NCBI RefSeq assembly: GCF_944385615.1
Contig: NZ_CALWXV010000025.1
Span: forward strand, 1 to 36,685
Length of the DNA stretch: 36,685 nucleotides
Reading direction: 5' to 3'
From: an uncultured Flavonifractor sp.
GTDB taxonomy: Bacteria; Bacillota; Clostridia; Oscillospirales; Oscillospiraceae
How positions within the stretch are numbered: the stretch's first letter is position 1; each line of letters begins with the position of its first letter. Shown here piece by piece: positions 7,318 to 18,700 of the stretch. A program made the position numbers and the translations under genes. The notes beneath the pieces were generated by a model, which saw only the letters and a program-made list of their open reading frames with translations, ran no database searches and was not told where the DNA came from.

Positions 7318-8423
7318 TCGTTTCCTCCATTTCCCTGGACTTTTTCCGCAATTATGTCCATTTTGAGGACCATTTTTCCCCCCATGTCAATGTGATCTGG
7401 GGGGAAAACGCCCAGGGCAAGACCAATCTGCTGGAGGGCATCTCCTATCTGTCCACCGCCTCCTCCCACCGGGCCCGGTATGACCGGGAGCTGATCCAGA
7501 TGGGACAGACCCACGCCGCGGTCAAGGCGGGGGTCTTTTCCCGGGGGCGGGACTTTACCCTGGAGGCCAGGCTCCAAAAGGGGGCCCGGCGGCAGCTTTT
7601 TGCCAACGGGGTAAAGTTAAAAACCGCCGGGGAGCTGGCGGGGGTGCTGAACACCGTCCTGTTTTGCCCGGAGGATCTGTATCTCATCCGGGAGGGGGCG
7701 GCGGTGCGCCGCCGGTTTCTGGACAACTGCATCTGTCAGCTGCGGCCCCGGTATGCCGAGGCCCTGGCGGAATACCGCCGTCTGTACGAGCACAAAACCC
7801 GGATTTTGCGGGATTGGGAGGAACATCCCTCTTTGCTGGACACCCTGGAGGAGTTCAATCTGCGCATGGCCCAGACCGGGGCCCTGCTGATCCACTACCG
7901 GGCCCACTTTATCAAGCGGCTGCGGGAGGTGACCCCCCCCATCCACCGGGATTTTTCCGGCGGACGGGAGGAATTGGGGCTGCGGTATACCACGGTGAGC
8001 ACCATTTCCGACCCTTTGGCTCCCACCCGCACCCTGCTGGAACAGCTGGTGGAGCACCAAACATCCCACCGAAAGGCGGAGCTGGAGGCCCGGCAGTGTC
8101 TGTCGGGACTCCATAAGGACGATCTGGTGGTGGAGCTGGACGGGGTGAGCGCCAAAGCCTTCGCCTCCCAGGGCCAGACCCGGACGGCGGCCCTATCTTT
8201 GAAGCTGGCTTCCCGGGAAATTTTCTTTCAGGAGACGGGGGAGTGGCCGGTGCTGCTGCTGGACGACGTGCTCAGCGAGCTGGACCACCGGCGGCAGGAG
8301 TTTGTGCTCAAACGCATCAACGGGGGACAAGTATTTATTACTTGTTGTGAGGAGATGAGCCTGGACCGGCTGGGGGAGGGGAAAACCTTCCACATCCGGG
8401 AGGGGGCCCTGGTGGAATTGTGA
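7314..8423 (+). CDS. recF: DNA replication and repair protein RecF
   Basis: This 369-residue SMC-like ATPase loads RecA at gaps with RecO and RecR. Walker A is GENAQGKT (30-37), preceded by the typical opening ISLDFFRNY. The ABC signature region ([12 protein letters not shown]) lies near 285-297 and Walker B/D-loop [11 protein letters not shown] near 313-324. Length is normal. The ATG overlaps the yaaA stop. The 158 bases after the stop contain a DnaA-type box cluster rather than a clear terminator. Confidence 0.97.
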   Translation: MIVSSISLDFFRNYVHFEDHFSPHVNVIWGENAQGKTNLLEGISYLSTASSHRARYDRELIQMGQTHAAVKAGVFSRGRDFTLEARLQKGARRQLFANGVKLKTAGELAGVLNTVLFCPEDLYLIREGAAVRRRFLDNCICQLRPRYAEALAEYRRLYEHKTRILRDWEEHPSLLDTLEEFNLRMAQTGALLIHYRAHFIKRLREVTPPIHRDFSGGREELGLRYTTVSTISDPLAPTRTLLEQLVEHQTSHRKAELEARQCLSGLHKDDLVVELDGVSAKAFASQGQTRTAALSLKLASREIFFQETGEWPVLLLDDVLSELDHRRQEFVLKRINGGQVFITCCEEMSLDRLGEGKTFHIREGALVEL

Positions 8424-8430
8424 ACAACCC

Positions 8431-8565
8431 GGTGGAAAAAGGCTGTTTTTGTTTTTCCACAGCAGATATATTACAAATAGTTATCAAATATCTGTGAAAA
8501 CAGACCTGTGAGAGGGGAACCATCTTCACCGAGTTTTCCACAATCCCGGCCCAAATTGTGGACAG
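8431..8565. promoter_or_regulatory. Second DnaA-type box cluster with AT-rich centre
   Basis: In the gap after recF, TTTTCCACA occurs at 8453-8461 and 8534-8542, with GGTGGAAAA at 8431-8439 and TGTGGACAG at 8557-8565. Between them, 8465-8494 is very AT-rich and bracketed by AGATAT/ATATCT. The boxes match the oriC form, 3 kb away. This could be an origin sub-site, a DnaA reservoir or a DnaA-controlled promoter for the next genes. Confidence 0.55.
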
Positions 8566-8581
8566 TATGTAGGAGACGCCT

Positions 8582-8893
8582 ATGATTCTTTTGATTTTGG
8601 CCCTCATTCCCCTGGTGGGGGGCCTTGTGCTGGAATTTCTGGTGTGCCAGTTTACCCGCAAGGGCAGCCGCCTGTGGAAGCTGCTGCCCCCCATAGGGGC
8701 CGCTCTGGTCACCGTTTTGCTGGTGTACTACCGGCTCGGCCTGTGGGAGTCGGAGGACTCCCCGGTGACCCAGCTGCTCTTTATCCCCGGCCTGCCCGCC
8801 CTGGGCTTTTTTGTGGGGCTGTTTGCCGGCTGGCGGCTGTACCGGCGGCTGTGGCGGCCCAGAATCATTCAGGACCCGGGGGAGGGGCGGTAA
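8582..8893 (+). CDS. Small membrane protein of unknown function
   Basis: This 103-residue protein has three likely membrane segments: about 2-22 (LILALIPLVGGLVLEFLV), 35-50 (LLPPIGAALVTVLLVYY) and 66-85 (LLFIPGLPALGFFVGLFAG), then a basic tail RLYRRLWRPR. I recognise no family. GGAG lies before the ATG, and its TAA is immediately followed by the remB ATG, so the two are one transcription unit. The position between recF and remB suggests an envelope role, but that is only a guess. Confidence 0.75.
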   Translation: MILLILALIPLVGGLVLEFLVCQFTRKGSRLWKLLPPIGAALVTVLLVYYRLGLWESEDSPVTQLLFIPGLPALGFFVGLFAGWRLYRRLWRPRIIQDPGEGR

Positions 8894-9157
8894 ATGTATC
8901 TGCATATCGGTCAGAACGTCATCATCCCCTTTCGGGATGTGGTGGGGCTCTTCGATCTGGACAATACCAGCGCCTCCCGCCTGACCCGGTCTTTTCTGGA
9001 GCGGGCCGAAAAGGAGGGGCGGCTGGTCAACGTGTCCGACGATCTGCCCCGGTCCTTTGTGCTGTGCAGCGGGCAGGAGGGGCCCCCTGTGGTCTATCTC
9101 TGCCAGCTCTCCACCGCCGCCCTGCTGCGGCGGGCGGAAAACAACAGCTTTGAGTGA
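8894..9157 (+). CDS. remB: RemB/YaaB-like DUF370 regulator
   Basis: This 87-residue protein matches the RemB (YaaB, DUF370-like) family: it opens MYLHIGQNVIIPFRDVVGLF and has the DNTSASRLTRSFLE segment. In Bacillus subtilis remB (yaaB) occupies the same place between recF and gyrB and takes part in activating biofilm matrix genes. It begins directly after the preceding stop codon. A similar role here is inferred from family and synteny; the targets are unknown. Confidence 0.87.
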   Translation: MYLHIGQNVIIPFRDVVGLFDLDNTSASRLTRSFLERAEKEGRLVNVSDDLPRSFVLCSGQEGPPVVYLCQLSTAALLRRAENNSFE

Positions 9158-9169
9158 ACGATCCTTCGG

Positions 9170-11189
<2,020 letters not shown>

Positions 11190-11250
11190 GGCTTCGGGCG
11201 TCTCCGACGCCCCGCCTTTGACCTTATCATGAAGATTGAGAGGCAACAGC

Positions 11251-13758
11251 ATGAGCAAAAAGCCACAGTACGACCCGGAGGAAATCCGGTACCCGGACCA
11301 GACCATCGTCACCTCGCCCTTGGTGAAGGAGATGGAACAGTCCTATATCGAGTACGCCATGAGCGTCATCAAGGGCCGGGCCCTGCCCGACGTGCGGGAC
11401 GGTTTGAAGCCGGTCCACCGGCGCATCCTGTACGCCATGTATGAGGACAACCTCACCGCCGACAAGCCCTTCAAAAAGTCCGCCACCTGCGTGGGCGACG
11501 TGCTGGGCCGGTATCACCCCCACGGCGACGCCAGCGTGTACGACGCCCTGGTCCGGCTGGCCCAGGACTTCTCCATGCGCTACCCCCTGGTGGACGGCCA
11601 CGGCAACTTCGGCTCCATCGACGGCGACCCCGCCGCCGCCTACCGGTACACCGAGGCCCGTATGTCCAAGATCTCCGACGAGATGCTGCGGGACATCGAA
11701 AAGGACACGGTGAACTGGGACCCCAACTTCGACGAGTCCCGGAAGGAGCCCCGGGTGCTCCCCTCCCGGTTCCCCAACCTGCTGGTCAACGGTTCGGCGG
11801 GTATTGCCGTGGGCATGGCCACCAACATCCCGCCCCACAACCTGCGGGAGGTCATTGACGCCACCATCTGCGTGCTGGACAACCCGGAGGCCACCCTGAC
11901 CGACCTGATGGAGCACGTCAAGGGCCCCGATTTCCCCACCAAGGGTATCATCATGGGCCGCTCCGGCATCCGGGCGGCCTACGCCACCGGCCGGGGCCGG
12001 GTGTGCGTCCGGGCCCGCACCGAGTTTGAGGAGTTCGGCCAGAACCGCACCCGCATCATCGTCACCGAGATTCCCTACCAGGTCAACAAGCGGATGCTCA
12101 TCAAAAACATGGCCGACCAGGTGGAGGACAAGCGCCTGGAGGGCATCTCCGACATCCGGGACGAGTCCGACCGCAACGGTATGCGGGTGGTCATCGAGCT
12201 CAAGCGGGACGCCAACCCCCAGGTGGTCTTGAACCGCCTGTTCGCCCAGACCCAGCTCCAGACCACCTTTGCCATCAATATGCTGGCCCTGGTGGACGAC
12301 CAGTCCCAGCCCAAGATCCTCTCCCTGCGGCACATCTTGGACGAGTACATCGCCTTCCAGGAGGAGATCATCGTCCGCCGCACCAAGTACGACCTGAAAA
12401 AGGCCCAGGAGCGGGCCCACCTGCTGGAGGGCCTGCTCATCGCTCAGGACAACATCGACGAAGTCATCCACATCATCCGCTCCAGCTACGACAACGCCAA
12501 GGAAAACCTGATGAGCCGCTTTGCCCTGGACGAGGTCCAGGCCCAGGCCATTCTGGATATGCGTCTCAAGGCGCTCCAGGGCCTGGACCGGGAGAAGCTG
12601 GAGGCCGAGTACAAGGAGCTGGAGGCGCGCATTGCCTACTTCAATGAGCTGCTGGCCAGCGAGGAGAAGATCCGGGGGGTGCTGAAGGAGGAGCTGTCCG
12701 CCATCCGGGACAAGTACGGCGACGAGCGGGTCACCGAGATCCAGGACGTGGAGGACGAGATCGACATTGAGGACCTGATCGAGGAGGAGGAGTGTGTCTT
12801 TACCCTCACCGCCGGGGGTTACATTAAGCGCACCCCCGCCTCCACCTACCGGACCCAGCGCCGGGGCGGCAAGGGCATCACCGCCATGTCCACCAAGGAA
12901 GAGGACTATGTGGACACGGTGTTTACCGCCTCCACCCACGACTATATCCTCTTCTTCACCAATAAGGGCCGGGTCCACCGGAAGAAGGGCTACCAGATCC
13001 CCGAGGCGGGCCGCACCGCCAAGGGCACCAATCTGGTGAACGTGCTGCCCATCGAGCAGGACGAGAAGGTCACCGCCATGATCCATCTGCGGGAGTTCCC
13101 CGAGGATCGGTATCTGGTGATGGTCACCCGCAGCGGCACCGTCAAGCGTATCCAGCTCTCCTCCATCCACACCGCCCGGAAGGCGGGCATCCGCTGTATC
13201 ACCCTGGACGAGGGGGACGAGCTGATCTGCGTCCGGGAAACCGACGGGGAGCAGGCCATTTTGATCGTCACCCACGACGGCATGGCCATCTGCTTCAAGG
13301 AGACCGACGTGCGGTGCATGGGCCGGGACGCCTGCGGCGTCCGGGGCATCAGCCTGCGGGCGGGCGACTTTGTAGTGGGCGCTGCCCGGGCCAAATATGA
13401 CCATCAGGTGCTGATGATTACCGAAAACGGCTACGGCAAGCGCACCGAAATGGACGAGTATATCCGTGCAGACGGCCCCCAGAAGCGGGGCGGCTTCGGC
13501 CTGAAGGGCTACAACGTCACCGACAAGACCGGCCCCGTGGTGGGGGTCAAGGTGGTGAACGACAACGACGACGTGCTGGTCATCAACGACGCGGGCGTCA
13601 TCATCCGCATGGCTGTGTCCGGCATCTCCACCTACGGCCGCACCGCCCAGGGGGTCAAGATCATGAATCTGGAGGATGGTGTAAAGGTTATTTCCTTTGC
13701 ACGTACAGACCATGAGGAGGAAGAGGAGGACACCGGCGCTTCGGAAGGGGAGGAATAA
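11251..13758 (+). CDS. gyrA: DNA gyrase subunit A
   Basis: This 835-residue protein is the breakage-reunion subunit. The catalytic tyrosine is Tyr133 in [12 protein letters not shown], and the GyrA-specific box appears as QRRGGKGI. The C-terminal beta-pinwheel repeats fill the last 300 residues and the tail is acidic ([15 protein letters not shown]). In the quinolone-determining loop the protein reads [10 protein letters not shown], so Ala94 stands where Escherichia coli has Ser83. The ATG at 11251 is chosen because GAGAGG precedes it; a TTG five codons upstream overlaps that site. Three bases separate it from the next gene. Confidence 0.98.
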   Translation: MSKKPQYDPEEIRYPDQTIVTSPLVKEMEQSYIEYAMSVIKGRALPDVRDGLKPVHRRILYAMYEDNLTADKPFKKSATCVGDVLGRYHPHGDASVYDALVRLAQDFSMRYPLVDGHGNFGSIDGDPAAAYRYTEARMSKISDEMLRDIEKDTVNWDPNFDESRKEPRVLPSRFPNLLVNGSAGIAVGMATNIPPHNLREVIDATICVLDNPEATLTDLMEHVKGPDFPTKGIIMGRSGIRAAYATGRGRVCVRARTEFEEFGQNRTRIIVTEIPYQVNKRMLIKNMADQVEDKRLEGISDIRDESDRNGMRVVIELKRDANPQVVLNRLFAQTQLQTTFAINMLALVDDQSQPKILSLRHILDEYIAFQEEIIVRRTKYDLKKAQERAHLLEGLLIAQDNIDEVIHIIRSSYDNAKENLMSRFALDEVQAQAILDMRLKALQGLDREKLEAEYKELEARIAYFNELLASEEKIRGVLKEELSAIRDKYGDERVTEIQDVEDEIDIEDLIEEEECVFTLTAGGYIKRTPASTYRTQRRGGKGITAMSTKEEDYVDTVFTASTHDYILFFTNKGRVHRKKGYQIPEAGRTAKGTNLVNVLPIEQDEKVTAMIHLREFPEDRYLVMVTRSGTVKRIQLSSIHTARKAGIRCITLDEGDELICVRETDGEQAILIVTHDGMAICFKETDVRCMGRDACGVRGISLRAGDFVVGAARAKYDHQVLMITENGYGKRTEMDEYIRADGPQKRGGFGLKGYNVTDKTGPVVGVKVVNDNDDVLVINDAGVIIRMAVSGISTYGRTAQGVKIMNLEDGVKVISFARTDHEEEEEDTGASEGEE

Positions 13759-13761
13759 CGG

Positions 13762-14136
13762 ATGTCCAGAAGAAAGGTGACCTACCGGCCCAGCAAGGCC
13801 GGGTCGGTGATGGGCGGCGTGGTGGGCTGCGTGTTCGTGCTCATCGGCCTGTTTGTCATCATTCCCCAGTTTTCCATGGCGGGGGGCTTTGCCCTGCTGT
13901 TCGGCATCGCCTGGACAGCCATCGCCGCCATCATGACCGTTGTTAATTTTTATCAGGGCTTTGGAAAGAAGTATATGGGCCCCGAGATCCACATTGAGGA
14001 GGACGGGGTGTCGGCCGACCAGTCCAAGGGCACCCCGCAGCAGCGGCTGGAACAGCTCCAGTCCCTCTATGACCGCCGGCTCATCACCCAGGAGGAGTAC
14101 GAGCAGAAGCGGCGGGAGATTTTGAAGGAGCTGTAA
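13762..14136 (+). CDS. Membrane protein with C-terminal SHOCT domain
   Basis: This 124-residue protein has two membrane segments (about 14-36 and 40-62) and a hydrophilic stretch ending in a SHOCT motif, RLEQLQSLYDRRLITQEEYE followed by QKRREILKEL. SHOCT is a short C-terminal domain often found on membrane or surface proteins; its function is not established. The start lies three bases after the gyrA stop, so it is likely co-transcribed with gyrA. A second SHOCT-like protein follows directly. Confidence 0.8.
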   Translation: MSRRKVTYRPSKAGSVMGGVVGCVFVLIGLFVIIPQFSMAGGFALLFGIAWTAIAAIMTVVNFYQGFGKKYMGPEIHIEEDGVSADQSKGTPQQRLEQLQSLYDRRLITQEEYEQKRREILKEL

Positions 14137-14175
14137 CGGCAAAGGCCTTGTTTGGAAGGGGGGAGAGAAGACAGG

Positions 14176-14481
14176 ATGGTACTGGATTTTTTCTCTCTCT
14201 TCACGATCTTTTCCTCTCCCAGCCAGTCCATGTGGATCTTGCTCATCTTCTGCGTTTTGTGCTATGTGATCTGGGTTCCCTGGCAGGAGTACAAAGAAAA
14301 GAGGCAGGACCGCAAAAAGCGCCCTGCCAAGCCCAAATCCAAGGACTTGGACGAAAAGCCCGGCCCGCCGCCCTCTGATTCCCGCCAGAAATTGAAACAG
14401 CTCAAGCAGCTGTGGAAAGCGGGGCTTTACACCGACGAGGAATACCGGCAGAAGCGCAAGAAAATACAAAGGGGCCGTTAA
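14176..14481 (+). CDS. Single-pass membrane protein with SHOCT-like tail
   Basis: The 101-residue protein has one membrane segment near the N-terminus (about 12-34, SMWILLIFCVLCYVIWVPW), a very basic linker (KEKRQDRKKRPAKPKSK) and a SHOCT-like end, QLKQLWKAGLYTDEEYRQKR. I use ATG 14176 because AAGGGGGGAG lies about ten bases upstream; an in-frame TTG at 14152 is possible. It is paired with the preceding SHOCT protein and probably part of the gyrA transcript. Function unknown. Confidence 0.72.
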   Translation: MVLDFFSLFTIFSSPSQSMWILLIFCVLCYVIWVPWQEYKEKRQDRKKRPAKPKSKDLDEKPGPPPSDSRQKLKQLKQLWKAGLYTDEEYRQKRKKIQRGR

Positions 14482-14493
14482 ACAAGGAGGCAC

Positions 14494-14931
14494 ATGAAAA
14501 CAGTTACCATTTATACCGACGGGGCCTGCTCGGGCAACCCGGGCCCCGGGGGCTGGGGGGCTATCCTGCAATACGGCGCGCACAAAAAGGAGCTCTCCGG
14601 CGGCGAGGCCCACACCACCAACAACCGCATGGAGCTGACCGGCGTTATCACCGCCCTGAAGGCCCTGAAAGAGCCCTGCACTGTGGAGCTGTACTCCGAC
14701 TCCAAGTATGTCATTGACGCCCTCCAAAAGGGCTGGGCCAGGGGCTGGAAGGCCAAGGGCTGGGTGAAGTCGGACAAAAAGCCCGCCTTGAACCCGGATT
14801 TGTGGGAAACCCTGCTGGAGCTGTGCGATTACCACACCGTCCACCTCCACTGGGTCAAGGGCCACGCCGACAACCCGTTTAACAACCGATGCGACGAGTT
14901 GGCGGTGGCGGAGAGCCGGAAGTATAAGTAA
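14494..14931 (+). CDS. rnhA: Ribonuclease HI
   Basis: This 145-residue enzyme cuts the RNA of RNA-DNA hybrids, such as Okazaki primers and R-loops. The DEDD metal site is complete: Asp9 ([14 protein letters not shown]), Glu47 (NNRMELTG), Asp69 (LYSDSKYV) and Asp134 (NRCDELA), with His124 in WVKGHADNP. The basic handle region ([11 protein letters not shown]) is present, so it is a full RNase HI of bacterial type. It starts 12 bases after the SHOCT gene, with AGGAGG upstream. Confidence 0.96.
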   Translation: MKTVTIYTDGACSGNPGPGGWGAILQYGAHKKELSGGEAHTTNNRMELTGVITALKALKEPCTVELYSDSKYVIDALQKGWARGWKAKGWVKSDKKPALNPDLWETLLELCDYHTVHLHWVKGHADNPFNNRCDELAVAESRKYK

Positions 14932-14970
14932 GGGCCCGCATGGGCCCGCCCATGGTCCAAAGGAGGACGT

Positions 14971-15477
14971 ATGAAAATCGCCATTGTATTCGACAGTCAG
15001 ACCGGCAACACTGCCCAGGTGGCCAAGGCCATCCAGGCCGCCTGTGAGGGCCAGGAGATCGTCTCCTTTGGCCCGCCGCCCCAGAATGTGGACCAGGCCG
15101 AGCTGGTTTTTGCCGGGTCCTGGACCGATAAGGGGAGCTGTACCCCCGCCATGCAGGAATTTTTACATACCCTGTACGGCAAGCGGGTGGCCTTGTTCGG
15201 TACCGCCGGGTTCGGCATTTCCCAGCTGTATTTTGCCTCCCTGGCCGACCGCTTCAAAGGGGAGGTGCCCAAGGGAAACCAGGTAGTGAGCACCTTTTTC
15301 TGCACCGGCAAGATGCCCCAGGCGGTGCGGGACCGGTACGAGGCCCAGCTGAAGGCCGACCCGGAGAATGCCAAGCTGAAATCCATGATCCAGGCTTATG
15401 ACCTGGCCCTGACCCACCCGGACCAGAGCGACCTGGAGCAGGCCGCCGACTTTGCCCGGGAGGCCATGCAGGCGTAA
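14971..15477 (+). CDS. Flavodoxin-like protein
   Basis: This 168-residue protein has a flavodoxin fold. The N-terminal FMN phosphate loop is FDSQTGNTAQVAK (8-20), followed by the beta-3/aromatic loop segment LVFAGSWTDKGSCTP and the strand KRVALFGTAGFG. Such proteins carry electrons with bound FMN or act as flavodoxin-type reductases; the partner is unknown. AAAGGAGG precedes the ATG and a strong terminator follows 10 bases after the stop, so it ends the gyrase-region transcript. The C-terminal helix extension (about 130-168) is longer than in small flavodoxins. Confidence 0.85.
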   Translation: MKIAIVFDSQTGNTAQVAKAIQAACEGQEIVSFGPPPQNVDQAELVFAGSWTDKGSCTPAMQEFLHTLYGKRVALFGTAGFGISQLYFASLADRFKGEVPKGNQVVSTFFCTGKMPQAVRDRYEAQLKADPENAKLKSMIQAYDLALTHPDQSDLEQAADFAREAMQA

Positions 15478-15486
15478 AAGTACAGA

Positions 15487-15522
15487 AAAACGCCCTGTCG
15501 CTTATGCGACAGGGCGTTTTTT
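15487..15522. terminator. Bidirectional Rho-independent terminator
   Basis: CGCCCTGTCGC (15491-15501) pairs with GCGACAGGGCG (15506-15516) around TTAT. A-tract and T-tract flank both sides, so it serves the flavodoxin gene (+) and glyS (-). Confidence 0.92.
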
Positions 15523-15528
15523 GGTTTT

Positions 15529-16965
15529 TTAGAACTTGATGCGCTCAGCAATATAGGCTTTTACCTGATCCATGGGGATACGCACCTGCTCCATGGTGTC
15601 CCGCTCGCGGACGGTGACGCAGTGGTCGGCGGGGGTGTTCTCGTCGCCCACGGTCTGGAAGTCCAGGGTGACGCAGAAGGGGGTGCCGATCTCGTCCTGG
15701 CGGCGGTAACGCTTGCCGATGGAGCCGGCGTCGTCGTAGTCCACCATGAACTCACGGGCCAGCTCGTCCCGCAGCTGCTGGGCGGGGCCGGAGAGCACTT
15801 CTTTCTTGCTCAGAGGCAGCACGGCACACTTGAAGGGGGCCAGAGCGGGGTGGAAACGCAGCACGGTGCGCACATCGTCGTTGCCCTTCTTGTCCTGGCC
15901 CACCACCTCCTGGTCGTAGGCGTCCACCAGGAAGGCCAGGGTGACACGGTCGGCGCCCAGAGAGGGCTCCACCACATAGGGGATATAGTGCTCGCCGGTC
16001 TCCTGGTCGAAGTAGGTCATATCCTTGCCGGAGGTGTTCTGGTGCTGGGTCAGGTCGTAGTCGGTGCGGTCGGCCACGCCCCACAGCTCGCCCCAGCCGA
16101 AGGGGAAGAGGAACTCAAAGTCGGTGGTACCCTTGGAGTAGAAGCACAGCTCCTCGGGGCTGTGGTCCCGCAGCCGCAGGTGGTCCTCCTTCATGCCCAG
16201 GCTCAGCAGCCAGTCCTTGCAGAAGGAGCGCCAGTACTGGAACCACTCCAGATCGGTGCCCGGCTTGCAGAAGAACTCCAGCTCCATCTGCTCAAATTCC
16301 CGGGTACGGAAGGTGAAGTTGCCGGGGGTGATCTCGTTGCGGAAGGACTTGCCGATCTGGCACACGCCGAAGGGCAGCTTCTTGCGGGTGGTGCGCTGGA
16401 CGTTGGGGAAGTTGACAAAAATGCCCTGGGCGGTCTCGGGCCGCAGGTACACCGTGTTCTTGGCGTCCTCGGTGACCCCCTGGAAGGTCTTGAACATCAG
16501 GTTGAACTGGCGGATGTCGGTAAAGTTGTGCTTGCCGCAGGAGGGGCAGGGGATGTTCTTCTCCTCGATAAAGGCTTTCATCTCCTCCTGGGAGAAGGCG
16601 TCGATGGGCTTCTCCAGCTCCACGCCGTTCTCGGCGCACCAGTCCTCAATGAGCTTGTCGGCCCGGAAACGCTCCTTACACTCCTTACAGTCCATCAGAG
16701 GGTCGGAGAAGCCGCCCAGATGGCCGGAGGCCACCCAGGTCTGGGGGTTCATCAGGATGGCGGCGTCCAGACCCACGTTGTAGGGGTTCTCCTGGACGAA
16801 CTTCTTCCACCAGGCCTTTTTCACATTGTTCTTCAGCTCCACGCCCAGAGGGCCGTAGTCCCAGGTATTGGCCAGGCCGCCGTAGATCTCGGAGCCGGAG
16901 AAAATGAAGCCCCGGCCCTTGCACAGGGTAACGATCTGCTCCATGGTCTTGTCGGTGTTTTTCAT
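15529..16965 (-). CDS. glyS: Glycyl-tRNA synthetase (single-chain, class II)
   Basis: The 478-residue enzyme charges tRNA-Gly with glycine. It is the homodimeric eukaryote/archaeon-like type, not the alpha2-beta2 form. Class II motifs are visible: [18 protein letters not shown] near the N-terminus, motif 2 [20 protein letters not shown] and motif 3 with [10 protein letters not shown]. Cys pairs CKECKERF and CPSCGKHNF sit in the insertion between motifs 1 and 2. I choose ATG 16965 because AAAGGAG precedes it by 12 bases; an in-frame ATG at 17001 would add 12 residues. A T-box leader and promoter lie upstream. Confidence 0.96.
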   Translation of the reverse strand: MKNTDKTMEQIVTLCKGRGFIFSGSEIYGGLANTWDYGPLGVELKNNVKKAWWKKFVQENPYNVGLDAAILMNPQTWVASGHLGGFSDPLMDCKECKERFRADKLIEDWCAENGVELEKPIDAFSQEEMKAFIEEKNIPCPSCGKHNFTDIRQFNLMFKTFQGVTEDAKNTVYLRPETAQGIFVNFPNVQRTTRKKLPFGVCQIGKSFRNEITPGNFTFRTREFEQMELEFFCKPGTDLEWFQYWRSFCKDWLLSLGMKEDHLRLRDHSPEELCFYSKGTTDFEFLFPFGWGELWGVADRTDYDLTQHQNTSGKDMTYFDQETGEHYIPYVVEPSLGADRVTLAFLVDAYDQEVVGQDKKGNDDVRTVLRFHPALAPFKCAVLPLSKKEVLSGPAQQLRDELAREFMVDYDDAGSIGKRYRRQDEIGTPFCVTLDFQTVGDENTPADHCVTVRERDTMEQVRIPMDQVKAYIAERIKF

Positions 16966-17063
16966 GGTACAATCAAACTCCTTTTGTTTGTAATTTTGCA
17001 TATATGGTACCGTTTCCCCTATCCATCTGGCCTTTGGCCAGCCACCTTACACCGGGGGAAGGC

Positions 17064-17292
17064 TAAGAAAAAACCGCCCTGAGCCTACGCTCAGGGCGGA
17101 AAAAATCCGTGGTACCACCTGAATTCGGACGATTTGTCCGCACTCAAACCCGGTAACGGTGGGGGACCGGCGGGGCATTGCCTCCCCGCGGCTCACGGGC
17201 GCCTTCTCGCCAGCTCCGCCAAAGCCTTGCACCGTCCGGCTTCTCTCTGGGGCGGAAATTTGGGGGTACTGTTCCCGGTCACTGCCTTATCG
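17064..17292 (-). promoter_or_regulatory. T-box riboswitch leader of glyS
   Basis: On the minus strand the T-box core AGGTGGTACCACGG lies at 17120-17107. It is followed by an 11-bp terminator stem CCGCCCTGAGC/GCTCAGGGCGG (17099-17074) and a T-tract (17073-17065). An AGAGAG motif and a GGTG-containing hairpin lie in the upstream part, as in stem I. Uncharged tRNA-Gly should favour the antiterminator and so glyS expression. I could not fix the specifier triplet; GGC triplets are present. Confidence 0.88.
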
Positions 17293-17298
17293 CGGGCT

Positions 17299-17327
17299 AT
17301 TCTATCATGCTTTCCCCCACCCGTCAA
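17299..17327 (-). promoter_or_regulatory. glyS promoter
   Basis: On the minus strand TTGACG (17327-17322) and TAGAAT (17304-17299) are separated by 17 bases, so transcription begins about 8 bases on, at the 5' end of the T-box leader. It starts 20 bases beyond the coaBC stop. Confidence 0.82.
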
Positions 17328-17346
17328 GGAAAAAAGGGGCGAAGCC

Positions 17347-18546
17347 TCACCGGCGGCGGAGAATTTCGTCCAGCAGAGCGTGGGCGGCCTCCTCCTTGCT
17401 CATAAGGGGCAGCTCTTTGGCCCCGTCGGGGGAGATGAGGGTGAGCAGGTTGGTGTCCACCCCAAAGCCTGCCCCCGCCTGCTTCAGGTTATTGGCGGCG
17501 ATCAGGTCCAGGTGCTTTTTCTCCAGCTTCTGTTTGGAGTTTTCCACCATGTCCCTGGTCTCCATGGAAAACCCGCACAAAAACTGTCCCGGACGGCGGT
17601 GCTGGCCCAGCCAGGCCAGAATATCCTGGGTGCGGGTCAGGGGGAGGGAGAGGTCGGCGTCGCCGCCGCTCTTTTTGATCTTGTCCTCTGCCAGATGGGC
17701 GGGGCGGTAGTCGGCCACGGCGGCGGCCTTGATGATGATATCCTGCTCGGCTGACCGGCTGGTCACCGCCTCAAACATATCCTGGGCGGAGACAATGTCC
17801 ACCACCTCCATGTAAGGGGGCTTTTTCAGGTGTACCGGCCCGGACACCAGGGTGACCGCCGCCCCACGGGCGGCGGCGGCTCTGGCGATGGCATAGCCCA
17901 TCTTGCCGGTGGAGTGGTTGGTTACATAGCGCACCGGGTCCAGGGCCTCCTGGGTGGGCCCGGCGGTGACCAGCACTTTAAGCCCCTCCATGTCCTTCTC
18001 GTGGCTCAGGGCGTGGAGGACACACTCCAGCAGGTCCTCCGGCTCGGGCATCTTGCCCTTGCCTACCGCCCCGCAGGCCAGGCGGCCGCTGGCGGGCTCC
18101 ACGATCTCCCAGCCGTACCGGCGCAGGGTGTTTAAATTGTCCTGAGTCACCGGGTTTTCGTACATCTTGGTGTTCATGGCCGGGGCGGCAATTTTGGGAC
18201 AGGTACAGGCCAGAATGGTGGTGGTGAGCATATCGTCGGCTAACCCGTGGGCCAGCTTGGCCAGCACGTTGGCGGTGGCGGGGGCCACCAGCACCAGGTC
18301 GGCCTGGTCGGCCAGGGCGATGTGCTCCACCTGGAACTGATAGTTGCGGTCGAAGGTGTCCACGCTAACCCGGTTGCCGGTGAGGGACTCGAAGGTGTGG
18401 GGGCCGATGAACTCGGTGGCGTTTTTGGTCATGACCACCTGGACGTTGGCCCCCTGTTTCACCAGGGCGGAGGCCAGATTGGCGGATTTATAGCAGGCAA
18501 TGCCGCCGGTGACCCCCAGCAGCACAGTTTTCCCCTTTAATTGCAT
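17347..18546 (-). CDS. coaBC: Bifunctional phosphopantothenoylcysteine decarboxylase / synthase
   Basis: This 399-residue protein joins cysteine to 4'-phosphopantothenate and decarboxylates the product, two steps of CoA synthesis. The N-terminal CoaC flavoprotein domain has GVTGGIACYKSA, the active His75 (VEHIALAD), the PAMNTKMY motif (122-129) and the active Cys158 (GRLACGAVGKGKMPEP). The CoaB domain starts near residue 190 (KVLVTAGPTQEALDPVR) and contains NHSTGKMG and the KAAAVADYRP loop. It is transcribed divergently from the panT-like and coaX genes of the same pathway. Confidence 0.96.
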   Translation of the reverse strand: MQLKGKTVLLGVTGGIACYKSANLASALVKQGANVQVVMTKNATEFIGPHTFESLTGNRVSVDTFDRNYQFQVEHIALADQADLVLVAPATANVLAKLAHGLADDMLTTTILACTCPKIAAPAMNTKMYENPVTQDNLNTLRRYGWEIVEPASGRLACGAVGKGKMPEPEDLLECVLHALSHEKDMEGLKVLVTAGPTQEALDPVRYVTNHSTGKMGYAIARAAAARGAAVTLVSGPVHLKKPPYMEVVDIVSAQDMFEAVTSRSAEQDIIIKAAAVADYRPAHLAEDKIKKSGGDADLSLPLTRTQDILAWLGQHRRPGQFLCGFSMETRDMVENSKQKLEKKHLDLIAANNLKQAGAGFGVDTNLLTLISPDGAKELPLMSKEEAAHALLDEILRRR

Positions 18547-18612
18547 GGCGTGTGTCTCCTTTCTGGGCTGGGACGGCGGAAAACTGCCGCCGTTTTGCCC
18601 ATTGGCCCCGCC

Positions 18613-18697
18613 ATTATATCAGACCGGGCCGGACTTTTCCACATTCCCATTGCAATTTGTGGACAAAGCAAGTATAATGGCTCCGGTTGTTTCCACA
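18613..18697. promoter_or_regulatory. Divergent coaBC / panT-coaX promoters with three DnaA-type boxes
   Basis: Plus strand: TTGCAA (18650-18655), 17 bases, TATAAT (18673-18678) reads toward panT-coaX. Minus strand: extended -10 TGATATAAT (18621-18613) reads toward coaBC. DnaA-type boxes are TTTTCCACA (18635-18643), TGTGGACAA (18658-18666) and GTTTCCACA (18689-18697). They cover the coaBC -35 position, the panT spacer and the region just past its start site. Control of CoA genes by DnaA is an inference. Confidence 0.6.
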
Positions 18698-18700
18698 TCC

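Noticed and set aside
11227-14865. 1212-codon open frame opposite gyrA and rnhA
   Set aside because: Antisense shadow with repetitive Gly/Val/His composition; no domain, no ribosome-binding site.
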